A stretch of 64,000 nucleotides of DNA from an uncultured Bacilli bacterium (GCA_944332075.1 CALVJL010000002.1:62001-126000); one strand, 5' to 3'. Positions 8,224-17,886 are shown, counted from the stretch's first letter. Notes: generated from the sequence alone by a model not told the origin. Numbers and translations are program-made.

Positions 8224-9665
8224 AAAAAGAATTAGATTTAAGAAGCGAGCCATCGCTAGCGGAGGCTGCTAAAAGAAGCAAGACTCCTTTCAAAATTAAC
8301 TATGATGCTTTAATAATCCCGGAAAGATTAATCGCTTACTGCGCGAATAAGAAATATTTAATTAGAACTTATGGCTGCCAAGCTAATGTGGTCGATAGCG
8401 AGAATATTAAAGGTATTTTAGCTAAGGCTGGATATTCTGAAACAGAAAATCTTGAAGAAGCTGATTTGATTATTCTCAATACATGCGCGATTAGAGAAAA
8501 TGCTGAAGATAAAGTTTTCGGTGAAATTGGCGCATTAAAGAGATTAAAGAAAGCTAACAATGACTTAATTATCGCTATCGGGGGCTGCATGATGCAAGAA
8601 CCGACAATCGTTAAAAAAATTGAAAAAATCTATCCGCAAGTCGATTTAGTTTTTGGTACGCATAATATTCCTTCTTTATTAACTTTACTTGATGAAGTTA
8701 TCTTTGAAAAAAAGAGAGTTATCGAAGTTTATTCTAAAGAAGGTGAAGTTTTTGAAAATTTACCAATTGTTAGAAGTAGTAAAGTTAAGGCTTCGGTCAA
8801 TATTCAATATGGCTGCGATAAATTCTGCACATATTGTATTGTTCCATATACCCGCGGAAAGCAGCGTTCAAGAAAGAAAGAAGATATTATTAAAGAATGC
8901 GAAGAACTCGTAGCTTTAGGTTATCAAGAAATTACCTTGCTCGGTCAAAACGTTAATAGTTACGGAAAAGATCTTTATGAAGATTATACTTTCGCTTCCT
9001 TATTAGAGGATGTCGCAAAAACTAATATCACTAGATTACGCTTCATGACCAGCCATCCTTGGGATTTTACTAAGGAAATGTTTGTCGTAATGTCAAAATA
9101 TAAAAATATTTGTCCGTTTATCCATTTACCGATTCAATCAGGTTCAGACGACGTTTTAAGAAGAATGGGTAGAAGATATACTTTAGAGAGTTATAAAGCT
9201 TTAGTCGATGAATTAAGAAGATTAATTCCTAATGTCGGCTTATCGACCGATATCATCGTCGGTTTCCCTAATGAAACTGAAGAAGATTTTCAAAAGACTT
9301 TAGAAGCTGTTGAATATTGCCAATACGATTCAGCTTTCACCTTTATTTATTCTCCGCGTGAAGGCACTCCTGCCGCGAGAATTAAAGATACAACCCCGAT
9401 GGAAGTTAAGCATGAACGCTTTGATAGACTATTAAAACTCGTTAATGAAATCGGCTTAAAGAAATATGGTGAATGCGTCGGCAAGGTGATGGAAGTTCTT
9501 GTTGAAGGTACATCCAAGAAAGATGAAACTTTACTTACCGGCTATACTGACACGATGAAACTTGTTAATTTCCACGGAAATCCTAATCATATTGGTAAAA
9601 TTGTTAAGGTAAAAATTACTAAAGGTCACTTATTCTATTTATCTGGAGAAGAAGTAAATGACTGA
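8220..9665 (+). CDS. miaB: tRNA-2-methylthio-N6-dimethylallyladenosine synthase MiaB
   Basis: 481 residues. Radical-SAM methylthiotransferase that converts i6A37 to ms2i6A37 in tRNAs reading U-starting codons. The N-terminal UPF0004 domain has its three cysteines (RTYGCQAN, NTCAIREN, GGCMMQ). The radical-SAM cluster is C199-x3-C203-x2-C206 in YGCDKFCTYCIVPYTRG, and a TRAM domain closes the protein. ATGA overlap with ymdB and 8-nt overlap with ricA show tight coupling. miaA, which makes the i6A substrate, is further down at 14364. Confidence 0.95.
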   Translation: MKKELDLRSEPSLAEAAKRSKTPFKINYDALIIPERLIAYCANKKYLIRTYGCQANVVDSENIKGILAKAGYSETENLEEADLIILNTCAIRENAEDKVFGEIGALKRLKKANNDLIIAIGGCMMQEPTIVKKIEKIYPQVDLVFGTHNIPSLLTLLDEVIFEKKRVIEVYSKEGEVFENLPIVRSSKVKASVNIQYGCDKFCTYCIVPYTRGKQRSRKKEDIIKECEELVALGYQEITLLGQNVNSYGKDLYEDYTFASLLEDVAKTNITRLRFMTSHPWDFTKEMFVVMSKYKNICPFIHLPIQSGSDDVLRRMGRRYTLESYKALVDELRRLIPNVGLSTDIIVGFPNETEEDFQKTLEAVEYCQYDSAFTFIYSPREGTPAARIKDTTPMEVKHERFDRLLKLVNEIGLKKYGECVGKVMEVLVEGTSKKDETLLTGYTDTMKLVNFHGNPNHIGKIVKVKITKGHLFYLSGEEVND

Positions 9666-9975
9666 AGAATTGCAAAATTTATTAGATATGTATATTGATA
9701 AATTTCTTGATCAAGAAGTTGTCAAAAAGTATTTAGCGTTAGAAAAAGAATTAGATACCAATGAAGAAATTATCTCGCTTAAGAATCAACTTAAAGAGGT
9801 AAAAAATAAAATGCTTCACTGCTCGCAAGAAGAGTATCAAGAATTATCTAAACAATATCAAAAAGTGAAGACAGAAATAGAAAATCATCCGTTAGTTAAT
9901 AACTATAATCTTCTGCAAGAAGAAGTCGCTCAAATGATTAAACATTTAGAAAAAACATTAAAGCAAGAGAAATAA
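9658..9975 (+). CDS. ricA: YlbF/YmcA-family protein, probable RicA
   Basis: 105 residues, an all-helical acidic protein of the Com_YlbF family (VVKKYLALEKELDTNEEIISLKNQLKEVKNKM). In B. subtilis YmcA (RicA) works with YlbF and YaaT to direct RNase Y cleavage. The gene there also follows miaB and precedes mutS, so synteny supports ricA rather than ylbF. Only one cysteine is present, and Fe-S binding as described for the Bacillus complex cannot be inferred from this protein alone. It overlaps miaB by 8 nt and ends in a terminator hairpin. Confidence 0.8.
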   Translation: MTEELQNLLDMYIDKFLDQEVVKKYLALEKELDTNEEIISLKNQLKEVKNKMLHCSQEEYQELSKQYQKVKTEIENHPLVNNYNLLQEEVAQMIKHLEKTLKQEK

Positions 9976-9993
9976 AATTTCTTGCTTTTTTAA
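9961..9993 (+). terminator. Intrinsic terminator after ricA
   Basis: AAGCAAGA and TCTTGCTT form the stem; the ricA stop codon lies in the loop and a T-run follows. Confidence 0.8.
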
Positions 9994-9999
9994 AAGCCA

Positions 10000-10017
10000 T
10001 TAATTATTTATAATTAA
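10000..10017 (+). promoter_or_regulatory. AT-only palindrome over the likely mutS -10 box
   Basis: TTAATTAT-TT-ATAATTAA is a perfect palindrome, and its right arm lies within the TATAAT about 22 nt before the mutS start. It may be only an AT-rich -10 region; an operator role is a guess. Confidence 0.4.
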
Positions 10018-10033
10018 TAAAGAAGGTAAAACT

Positions 10034-12547
10034 ATGGAAAAATACACTCCGATGATGATGCAGTATCTCAAAATAAAAAATAAATATCCGGATACTTTAA
10101 TTTTGTTTCGCTTAGGCGATTTTTATGAATTATTTTTTGATGATGCAAAGATTGCTTCTCGTGAATTGCAGCTCGCATTAACTGGAAAAAGCGCTGGAAC
10201 GGAAGAAAAAGTCCCAATGTGTGGAGTCCCCCATCACGCGATTTCTTCATATATAGATAAATTAATTGCAAAAGGATATAAAGTCGGTATTTGCGAACAA
10301 TTAGAAGATCCAAAACTCGCAAAAGGTATCGTTGAGCGCGATATTATTCAAATCATCACACCGGGTGCTTTTATCGATATTAAAGATAAAGAGAATAACT
10401 ATATCGCTTCTTTAGGCGCTAGCGATAATTTCTTTTCTTTTGCTTATAGCGATGTTTCCACTGGCGAAGTCTATGTGGAAAACATTGAAAGAAGTATAGA
10501 TTCCTTAGTATCGGAACTTGAAAATTTAAATATTAAAGAACTTGTTGTCTCTACTTCTTTCCCAGCTAATATCATCTCTCAAATCAAGGAAAGATATCCT
10601 TTGTTAATCTCTTATGAAAATGATGATAAAGAAACGCTTGAACATCAAAATGTTTTAGAGTTCGTTAGAGAATATCATATGCGCGAGACAATCGTTAGAT
10701 TGCTTAACTATTTAAAAGAAACTCAAAGAAAAGAGCTCGATTACTTAAAAAAAGCTCAAGTTTTAAAGAGAAATGGCTATTTGCAGATTGATAATTTTTC
10801 GAGAATTAATCTTGAATTAACAAAGACAATCCGTAATGAAACTACTTATGGAACTTTGCTTTGGTTACTTGATCAAACTTCAACGAACATGGGCTCAAGA
10901 TTACTTAAGCAATGGATAAATAAACCTTTAGCTGATGAAGAGCAAATTTTAAAACGGCAAAGCGTTATCGCTTCTTTGATGGATAAGTTTCTTATCCGTG
11001 CGGATATTAAACAAGAATTAAAAGATATTTACGATTTAGAGCGGTTATGCGCGAAGATTTCTTTTGGCTCTTGTAATGGCAGAGATTTATTACAGTTAAA
11101 AAAGTCTCTTAGCGTAGTCCCTAGTTTGAAAAAAAGCGTTGAAGATTTAAATAACGCCTATTTAAATACTCTTCCGGGTATTGAAAACGATTTTAAGAAT
11201 TTAACTTCATTATTAGAAAAAGCAATTTCTGATGATGCTCCGATTACCGTTAAAGACGGGGAAATTTTTAAAAAAGGCTATAATGCTGAACTTGATGAAT
11301 TAATAACCCTGTCAACTGATTCTCGTTCTTACTTAGCTCAGCTGGAAGCTAGAGAAAAAGAAAGAACCGGCATTAAAACTTTAAGAATTGGTTATAATAA
11401 GGTCTTTGGATATTATTTAGAGGTTTCTAAAGGTGCGGTAGCTTCTTTACCAGCTGATTTTAATTATGAAAGAAAGCAGACGACTGTCAATTCGGAAAGA
11501 TTTGTTTCTCAAGAGCTTCGCGATTATGAAAATAAAGTTTTAAATGCGATGGAAAAGAGAAAAAATCTCGAATATGTTTTATTTAATGCTTTAAGAGACG
11601 AAGTAAATAAATATACCGAACAAATTCAAAATCTAGCGACATTTGTATCGACTTTGGATGCTTTATTATCTTTAACTGAGGTAAGCTTAGAAAATCATTA
11701 TGTCTGCCCAACTTTTAACCATGAAAGAAACATTCATATTATTGATGGGCGGCATCCAGTTCTTGAAAAGGTGTCTTCCAATTATATTCCTAATTCAATA
11801 ATTTTAGATAAGGATACAGATATTCAAATTATTACCGGGCCTAATATGGGCGGTAAATCCACCTATATGCGGCAGCTTGCTTTGATCGTTGTCTTAGCTC
11901 AAATCGGTTCATATGTTCCTTGCACAGAAGCTTCATTGCCGATTTTTGATGCGATTTATACTCGAATCGGTGCTTCGGATAATTTAGTATCCGGGCAATC
12001 AACATTTATGGTAGAAATGAGCGAAACCAATTTTGCCTTGAGACATGCGACTAGCGAATCATTACTTTTATTTGATGAAATCGGTAGGGGAACAGCAACC
12101 TTTGACGGAATGGCTTTAGCTGAAGCGATACTTGAATATATCGCTCAAAAGATTAAGGCGAAAACTCTTTTCTCAACCCATTACCATGAGATTACCAAGA
12201 TTGAAGAAAAACTGCCGACTTTAAAAAATGTACATGTCGCAGTTGATAATCAAAAAGATAAAATAACCTTCTTATATAAGGTTCTTCCAGGTGCAATGAA
12301 TCGTTCATACGGAATTAATGTTGCCTCATTAGCTTCTTTACCAGATGAAGTTATTAATCGGGCAAAACAGATTTTAAGCGAATTAGAAAATAATGAAATT
12401 GTCGTAAATCAGGAAGTTATACCTGAAGAAAAAACTGAGAAAATTGATTATATTGAAGAATTAAAAACTTTAGATGTTTATTCTATGTCACCTCTTGAAG
12501 CTTTAAATTATCTTTATAATCTCCAAAAGAAAGCGAAGGGTAAATAA
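10034..12547 (+). CDS. mutS: DNA mismatch repair protein MutS
   Basis: 837 residues, normal MutS1 length. Recognises mismatches and recruits MutL. The N-terminal mismatch-binding domain begins TPMMMQYLKIKNKYPDTLIL with FRLGDFYELFFDDA, which holds the Phe-x-Glu type wedge motif. The ATPase at the C terminus has Walker A GPNMGGKST near residue 602, STFMVEMSET and Walker B LLLFDEIGRGTATFDG, then TLFSTHYHEI. AGAAGG precedes the ATG. The stop TAA shares one base with the mutL ATG. Confidence 0.97.
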   Translation: MEKYTPMMMQYLKIKNKYPDTLILFRLGDFYELFFDDAKIASRELQLALTGKSAGTEEKVPMCGVPHHAISSYIDKLIAKGYKVGICEQLEDPKLAKGIVERDIIQIITPGAFIDIKDKENNYIASLGASDNFFSFAYSDVSTGEVYVENIERSIDSLVSELENLNIKELVVSTSFPANIISQIKERYPLLISYENDDKETLEHQNVLEFVREYHMRETIVRLLNYLKETQRKELDYLKKAQVLKRNGYLQIDNFSRINLELTKTIRNETTYGTLLWLLDQTSTNMGSRLLKQWINKPLADEEQILKRQSVIASLMDKFLIRADIKQELKDIYDLERLCAKISFGSCNGRDLLQLKKSLSVVPSLKKSVEDLNNAYLNTLPGIENDFKNLTSLLEKAISDDAPITVKDGEIFKKGYNAELDELITLSTDSRSYLAQLEAREKERTGIKTLRIGYNKVFGYYLEVSKGAVASLPADFNYERKQTTVNSERFVSQELRDYENKVLNAMEKRKNLEYVLFNALRDEVNKYTEQIQNLATFVSTLDALLSLTEVSLENHYVCPTFNHERNIHIIDGRHPVLEKVSSNYIPNSIILDKDTDIQIITGPNMGGKSTYMRQLALIVVLAQIGSYVPCTEASLPIFDAIYTRIGASDNLVSGQSTFMVEMSETNFALRHATSESLLLFDEIGRGTATFDGMALAEAILEYIAQKIKAKTLFSTHYHEITKIEEKLPTLKNVHVAVDNQKDKITFLYKVLPGAMNRSYGINVASLASLPDEVINRAKQILSELENNEIVVNQEVIPEEKTEKIDYIEELKTLDVYSMSPLEALNYLYNLQKKAKGK

Positions 12548-14367
12548 TGTCAGTTATTAAAGTGATGGATCCGCATCTAGCGAATATGATTGCCGCGGGT
12601 GAAGTTGTCGAAAGACCTTCATCAGTAATTAAAGAGCTGGTTGAAAATTCTTTAGATGCTGGAAGTAAAAATATCATTGTTAAAATCTACCAATCAGGCA
12701 GAAAAAAAATAATCGTTAGCGATGATGGATGCGGAATGGATAAAGATGATGCTTTACTTTGTTTTAAGCGTCATGCCTCAAGCAAACTTTATGATGAATA
12801 TCAGCTTTTCCATATTAAGACTATGGGATTCCGCGGAGAAGCTTTGCCAAGTATCGCTTCCGTTAGTAAAATAGCGATGGAAACCTCGCAAGATGGGATT
12901 AGCGGAACAAAGGTACTCGCTAATGAAGAAGATATTAATTCTTCTGTTTGCGCGTGTAAAAAGGGTACGACATTTACTGTCGAAGAATTATTTTATAATA
13001 CTCCAGCACGTTTAAAATATTTAAAAAGCGATTATACAGAAACAGCTTCTTGTTTAGAAATAATGCAAAAATTAGCTCTATCTAGAAGCGATGTCGCTTT
13101 TTCATTTTACATTGATGATAAACTTTCTTTTAAAACTACTGGACGCGGCGATGATTTAGAGGTTATCGCTTCAATTTATGGCGTTGACGCGGCTAAAAAG
13201 ATGCTAAAAATATCCTATGACAGCGACTCGTTTTCTTTTGAGGGATATATTTCTAAACCGGAGCTTAGCCGTTCAAATCGTTATTCAATGTTAACTTTTA
13301 TCAATGATAGAAATGTTTATTTGCCATTGATTCAAAAAGCAATTATTGAAGGATATGGCAGTTATTTATTTTCTAATAGATATCCTATTTGCATGATAAA
13401 ATTCCGCATTGATTCTTCATTAGTCGATGTCAATGTCCATCCTAGTAAGAAAGAAGTTAGGTTATCTAACGAAAGCGAAATTATAAATGTTATTAGAGAA
13501 ACGGTTAAAGATACTCTAAGATTGTTAAACCCTTTGCAAAAAGCTAATATTGATTTAATTAGCAAAAAAGAAGCACAATATATACCTTTAAGTGAAAACC
13601 TTGAAGAATTAGCTAAAGAAGAATTTAGTGAGCCAAAAGTGGCAGAAAACACAGTAATTGATGAAGAAAAGCAACCAGAAAATTCTAATAATGATATAGA
13701 AGTTGCTGTTGATTATACTTCTTATGATGAAGATTTACCAGAAGAGCAGGTAATGACTTTTAACGAAAAAGAAGAAGAGGAAGAACCTCTTAATTACAAG
13801 ATAATTGGACAAATTCATAACACATATATTGTGATGGAAGGTGAAGACGGTTTTTATTTGGTGGATCAACATGCCGCGAACGAAAGAATTAATTATGAAA
13901 AATTTGATGCGATTATGAATTCACATTTAGAAATTATGACTCCATTAACACCGATTATGATTTCTTTTTCACCTAGCGAAATTGCTTTGTTTAGTGAAGA
14001 AAAGCAAAATCTTTTAAAGCAAATAGGAATTAATGCTTATGTATTTGGTAATAATGTTATCAAAGTAGAATCATATCCTCTGTCGTTTGAAGAAGATTCA
14101 GTCGATAAATACCTTGAAGAATTAATTACTTCAGTAATCAATGAAAAACATCTTTCACTTTCGCAGTTAAGACAGCATGTTATCGCGACAAAAGCTTGCA
14201 AAGCTTCAATTAAGGCTAATGATAAATTGACGATGTTAGAGATGGGAACTCTAATTAAGAATTTATTTAAATGCCATAATCCAACCACTTGTCCTCATGG
14301 CAGGCCAACAATTATTCATTTTACTAATTACGATATTGAAAAATTGTTTAAGCGGAGCGGAATATGA
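12547..14367 (+). CDS. mutL: DNA mismatch repair endonuclease MutL
   Basis: 606 residues. The N-terminal GHKL ATPase has AAGEVVERPSSVIKELVENS, DDGCGM and GFRGEALPSIASV. The C-terminal domain keeps the endonuclease motif D-Q-H-A-x2-E-x4-E starting at D440, plus ACKAS and CPHGRP, so this is the nicking type of MutL found in bacteria without MutH. An acidic, low-complexity linker of about 80 residues separates the two. ATGA overlap with miaA follows. Confidence 0.97.
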   Translation: MSVIKVMDPHLANMIAAGEVVERPSSVIKELVENSLDAGSKNIIVKIYQSGRKKIIVSDDGCGMDKDDALLCFKRHASSKLYDEYQLFHIKTMGFRGEALPSIASVSKIAMETSQDGISGTKVLANEEDINSSVCACKKGTTFTVEELFYNTPARLKYLKSDYTETASCLEIMQKLALSRSDVAFSFYIDDKLSFKTTGRGDDLEVIASIYGVDAAKKMLKISYDSDSFSFEGYISKPELSRSNRYSMLTFINDRNVYLPLIQKAIIEGYGSYLFSNRYPICMIKFRIDSSLVDVNVHPSKKEVRLSNESEIINVIRETVKDTLRLLNPLQKANIDLISKKEAQYIPLSENLEELAKEEFSEPKVAENTVIDEEKQPENSNNDIEVAVDYTSYDEDLPEEQVMTFNEKEEEEEPLNYKIIGQIHNTYIVMEGEDGFYLVDQHAANERINYEKFDAIMNSHLEIMTPLTPIMISFSPSEIALFSEEKQNLLKQIGINAYVFGNNVIKVESYPLSFEEDSVDKYLEELITSVINEKHLSLSQLRQHVIATKACKASIKANDKLTMLEMGTLIKNLFKCHNPTTCPHGRPTIIHFTNYDIEKLFKRSGI

Positions 14368-15260
14368 TTTTTGTTATTTGCGGACCAACCGGAGTTGGAA
14401 AATCTTCTTTAAGCGAAGCCTATTTAAAAATGCAGCCAGCATATATCGTAAATGGTGATGCTTTTCAATGCTATAAAGAGATGAATATTGGAACGGCTAA
14501 AATTTCTGAAGAGCTAATTAATGATGGCAATCATTTTCTTTTTGATATCGCTTCTGTGGATAATGAATATACCATTTACGAATATCAAAAAGATTTAAGA
14601 AATATTCTTGATAAGTTAAGCAAGGATAAAACTAAAGATATTTTAATCGTTGGTGGATCTGGCCTTTATTTAAAATCGGCATTATACGATTTTTCTTTTT
14701 CAGAAAATAAAAAAGTGGATTTAAGCGCGTTTGAAAAAATGAGCGATGAAGAGCTACATAGCTACTTGAAAACAATTGATCCTCAGCAAGCGGAAAAGAT
14801 TCATTTTCATAACCGTAAAAGAGTGTTAAGAGCTATCGAAATATATTTAGTTAATGGAGAGAATAAAACTTCTTTAGAAAGTAAGCAAGAACATAAACTT
14901 CTCTATGATGTGCATTTTATCGGATTAAGTAAGGATAGCCGCGAGGAGCTTTATAAATTAATCGATGAACGAGTTGACCAGATGTTTAAAGACGGACTTG
15001 TTGACGAAGTGAAAAATCTTATAAAATCGCATAATCCTTCATTAAGAGCTTTTCAGGCTATTGGTTATAAAGAACTAATTAGCTATTTTGAGGGTAAAAT
15101 TTCTCTTGATGAGGCTAAAGATTTAATAAAAAAGAACTCGCGTCATTACGCGAAAAGACAATATACCTATTTTAATCACCAAATGAATGTCAGATGGTTT
15201 AATTCGCCTCAAGAGGCGTTACAATATATGAAAGAGGTAAAGGGCAATGAGACTATATAA
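14364..15260 (+). CDS. miaA: tRNA dimethylallyltransferase MiaA
   Basis: 298 residues. Adds a dimethylallyl group to A37 of tRNAs, giving the substrate of MiaB encoded in the operon just upstream. P-loop GPTGVGKSSL, the family motifs GGSGLYLKSALYDF and RKRVLRAIEIY, and the tail motif RHYAKRQYTYF are all visible. The mutS-mutL-miaA order is common in Firmicutes; hfq, which often follows, is absent. The start overlaps the mutL stop by 4 nt and the end overlaps fhs by 14 nt. Confidence 0.94.
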   Translation: MIFVICGPTGVGKSSLSEAYLKMQPAYIVNGDAFQCYKEMNIGTAKISEELINDGNHFLFDIASVDNEYTIYEYQKDLRNILDKLSKDKTKDILIVGGSGLYLKSALYDFSFSENKKVDLSAFEKMSDEELHSYLKTIDPQQAEKIHFHNRKRVLRAIEIYLVNGENKTSLESKQEHKLLYDVHFIGLSKDSREELYKLIDERVDQMFKDGLVDEVKNLIKSHNPSLRAFQAIGYKELISYFEGKISLDEAKDLIKKNSRHYAKRQYTYFNHQMNVRWFNSPQEALQYMKEVKGNETI

Positions 15261-16857
15261 TATTGAAACAATCGCCAAAAAAATTGGAATCAGTAAAAAG
15301 TATTTGATTCCATATGGTCATTACAAAGCTAAAATTGATTTAAAATGCTATGAGAGTTTAAAAAATAAACAAGACGGCAAATTAATTTTAGTAACTGCCT
15401 TGACTCCGACTAAGGCTGGAGAAGGAAAAACCACGACCACGATTGCATTACTTGACGGTCTTAATAAAATTCATCAAAAAGCAATTGCGGCCTTGCGAGA
15501 GCCATCTTTAGGACCGGTTTTTGGTTTAAAGGGCGGTGCGACAGGCGGAGGAAAAGTTACCGTTGAACCAAGTGAAGATATCAATTTACATTTTAACGGA
15601 GATTTCCATGCCTTAACTAGCGCGATTAATTTAATTGCCGCGGTTATCGATAATTATCTCTATCAAGGAAATCCATTAAATATTGATAAAGATAGAATTG
15701 TTTGGTCGCGCGCGCTTGATATGAACGATCGGACTTTGAGAAATATCATTATTGGACGCGGGAAGGGAAACGGCGTCGAAAGAGAAGCACATTTCTTAAT
15801 TACGGTCGCTAGTGAATTGATGGCGGTTTTCTGCTTAGCTAAGGATGAAAATGATTTTATTGACCGCGTTAAGAAAATTATTGTTGCGTATACTCATGAC
15901 GGGAAACCTATTACCATCGCTGATTTAAAAATTTCTAATGCGATTAGAAAGCTTATGAAAGAAGCGATGAATCCAAATTTAGTTCAAACAAGAGAGCATA
16001 ATCCGGTTTTAATTCACGGAGGACCTTTTGCTAATATCGCACATGGCTGCAATTCGTTAATCACGACTAAACTTGCTTTAAAATTAGCTCCAATTGTTGT
16101 GACTGAAGCCGGCTTTGGCGCGGATTTAGGCGCAGAAAAATTCTTAGATATCGCTTCTCAAGAAGGTAATTTGCATCCAGATTTAGTGGTGATGGTAGCA
16201 ACTATTAGAGCTCTTAAACTACATGGCGGAGTTCTCTATGAAGATTTAGAAAAAGAAAATGTTGAAGCTCTTCGCGAAGGCTTAAAAAATTTGCAGCAGC
16301 ATCTTGAAAACATTTCAAAATTCGGAATGGATTTTGTTGTGGCTATTAACCATTTTTCTAGCGATAGCGAAGCAGAGATTGCTCTTTTAAGCGATTATTG
16401 CCGTCAAAAAGGATATAAATTTGCTTTCTTAGATGGATTTAATAAAGGCGGCGCAGGTGCTGTTGAATTAGCTGAAGAAGTTATTAAAGCTTTAAAAGAA
16501 AATGCTTCAAAATATCATCCTCTTTATAAGAAAGATGAACCGATAAAGGAAAAGATTGAAAAGATCTGCAAAGAGATTTATCGCGCGGATAATGTTATTT
16601 ATTCAGATAAAGCTCTTGAACAAATCGCTTTATACGATAAGATGGGCTTTTCTAATAGCTATATCTGCATGGCGAAAACTCCAAATTCCTTCTCTGATGA
16701 TAATTCTCTGTTAAATGCTCCAAGAAACTTTTCAATCCATATTAGGGAATGCAATCTCGCATCTGGCGCGGATTTCATTATCCCTCTTACCGGATCTATT
16801 TTAACTTTACCAGGTTTACCAAAAGTTCCTCAAGCTGTGAAGATGGAGGAAGAATAA
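15247..16857 (+). CDS. fhs: Formate-tetrahydrofolate ligase
   Basis: 536 residues, slightly shorter than the usual 555. Makes 10-formyl-THF from formate, ATP and THF, for purines and formyl-Met-tRNA. The ATP site TPTKAGEGKTTTTIAL, REPSLGPVFGLKGGATGGG and the conserved TEAGFGADLGAEKF, FNKGGAGAVELA and GSILTLPGLPK blocks are intact. It overlaps miaA by 14 nt and its stop shares one base with the folD start, so the two folate genes are translationally coupled. Confidence 0.96.
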   Translation: MRLYNIETIAKKIGISKKYLIPYGHYKAKIDLKCYESLKNKQDGKLILVTALTPTKAGEGKTTTTIALLDGLNKIHQKAIAALREPSLGPVFGLKGGATGGGKVTVEPSEDINLHFNGDFHALTSAINLIAAVIDNYLYQGNPLNIDKDRIVWSRALDMNDRTLRNIIIGRGKGNGVEREAHFLITVASELMAVFCLAKDENDFIDRVKKIIVAYTHDGKPITIADLKISNAIRKLMKEAMNPNLVQTREHNPVLIHGGPFANIAHGCNSLITTKLALKLAPIVVTEAGFGADLGAEKFLDIASQEGNLHPDLVVMVATIRALKLHGGVLYEDLEKENVEALREGLKNLQQHLENISKFGMDFVVAINHFSSDSEAEIALLSDYCRQKGYKFAFLDGFNKGGAGAVELAEEVIKALKENASKYHPLYKKDEPIKEKIEKICKEIYRADNVIYSDKALEQIALYDKMGFSNSYICMAKTPNSFSDDNSLLNAPRNFSIHIRECNLASGADFIIPLTGSILTLPGLPKVPQAVKMEEE

Positions 16858-17675
16858 TGGAAATTTGGGATGGTAAACAAATTTATGAAAAAGAATTTGC
16901 TAGATTAAAAAATGATTTTACTTCAATTGATAAAACTTTAAAAATAGTTATTTTGCTTAATAAGGATGATAAATCGTCGGAGTTTTATGCAAAAGCAATC
17001 GTTAGAGAGGCCGACAAACTCAATGTTAAATGCGATGTTTTACCATTAGAGCAAGATGAAAAAATTTATCTTGATAAAATCAAAAAACTAAATGCTGATA
17101 ATTCAGTTTATGGTGTTTTAATTACTAGACCTTTATCAAAGAAACTTGATGAAAATAAAATTCTTCGCGCGTTAAAACCTAGTAAAGATTTAGACGGCAT
17201 TCATCCTTATAATCTCGGTAATTTATTATCCGGCGATGAAATGATGATTCCTAACACCGCGTTAGCCATGATCAAATTAGTCGAAGGACATAATTTATCT
17301 CTTAAAGGAAAAAAAGTCTTAATTATAGGCAGATCGATTTCAGTTGGTAAACCAGTTGCTTTACTTGTTCTTAACCGCGATGCAACAGTGACTGTTATGC
17401 ATTCAAAAAGCGAAAACCTCAATGAAGAATTAAAAAATTACGATGTTATTTTTGTCGCGATTGGTAAGCCGCACTTCATCGACTCTAAATATATGAAAGA
17501 AGGAGCTATTGTCATTGATGGGGGAATTCATTACTTAGAAGATAAAATAGTCGGTGATGTAAAACCAGATGAAAAATTAAAAGCGATTTCTAAAGTTCCA
17601 GGTGGTGTAGGTAAATTAACTACGCTTTATCTATTTGAAAATTTATTACGCGGAGTTAAATATGGTCAGCAATAA
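16857..17675 (+). CDS. folD: FolD-family methylene-THF dehydrogenase/cyclohydrolase, atypical active site
   Basis: 272 residues. FolD interconverts 5,10-methylene-THF and 10-formyl-THF. The family blocks KDLDGIHPYN (D113), LIIGRSISVGKPVA (NADP site), AIGKPHFI, GAIVIDGGI and VPGGVGKLT are present. The catalytic region differs: E. coli has Y-V-A-S-K, with K54 essential for cyclohydrolase chemistry, while here Y44 is followed by AKAI, putting Ile48 at that place. The conserved V-Q-L-P-L-P glutamine is Thr90 (ITRPLS), and P-C-T-P-x-G is PNTALA. Dehydrogenase activity without normal cyclohydrolase, or a changed role, is possible. The ATG at 16857 overlaps the fhs stop; the frame is open upstream but only as a shadow of fhs. 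Confidence 0.9.
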   Translation: MEIWDGKQIYEKEFARLKNDFTSIDKTLKIVILLNKDDKSSEFYAKAIVREADKLNVKCDVLPLEQDEKIYLDKIKKLNADNSVYGVLITRPLSKKLDENKILRALKPSKDLDGIHPYNLGNLLSGDEMMIPNTALAMIKLVEGHNLSLKGKKVLIIGRSISVGKPVALLVLNRDATVTVMHSKSENLNEELKNYDVIFVAIGKPHFIDSKYMKEGAIVIDGGIHYLEDKIVGDVKPDEKLKAISKVPGGVGKLTTLYLFENLLRGVKYGQQ

Positions 17676-17859
17676 TGATTATCAAATTGGATCGATAGTT
17701 AAAATGAAGAAACCTCATCCATGTGAAAAAAGATCATATGAATTTGAAGTAGTGAGATTGGGAGCAGACATAAAGATTAAATGTTTGGGATGCGGAAATG
17801 TCTTAATGCTTCCGAGAAATGATTTTAATTCTAAAGTTAAGGAAATACTAAAAAAATAG
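17662..17859 (+). CDS. DUF951 family small protein
   Basis: 65 residues. MKKPHPCEKRSYEFEVVRLGADIKIKC with CLGCGN and MLPRNDF matches the DUF951 (YyzM) family, whose function is unknown. In many Firmicutes this gene is beside ychF; here two ABC-permease genes separate them. The frame extends back to 17635, but ATG 17662 gives the family N terminus (NDYQIGSIVKMKKPHPC) and overlaps folD by 14 nt. The two Cys of CLGCG and the earlier PHPC Cys might bind a metal; this is inference. Confidence 0.88.
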   Translation: MVSNNDYQIGSIVKMKKPHPCEKRSYEFEVVRLGADIKIKCLGCGNVLMLPRNDFNSKVKEILKK

Positions 17860-17865
17860 AATTAG

Positions 17866-17886
17866 CCGGATTTATCCGGTTTTTTT
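17866..17886 (+). terminator. Intrinsic terminator after the mutS-to-DUF951 operon
   Basis: CCGGA, a TTTA loop and TCCGG, followed by seven T. Confidence 0.88.

Noticed and set aside
16749-16856. N-terminal extension of FolD into fhs
   Set aside because: It reads the fhs coding sequence out of frame, and the ATG overlapping the fhs stop gives the normal FolD start.
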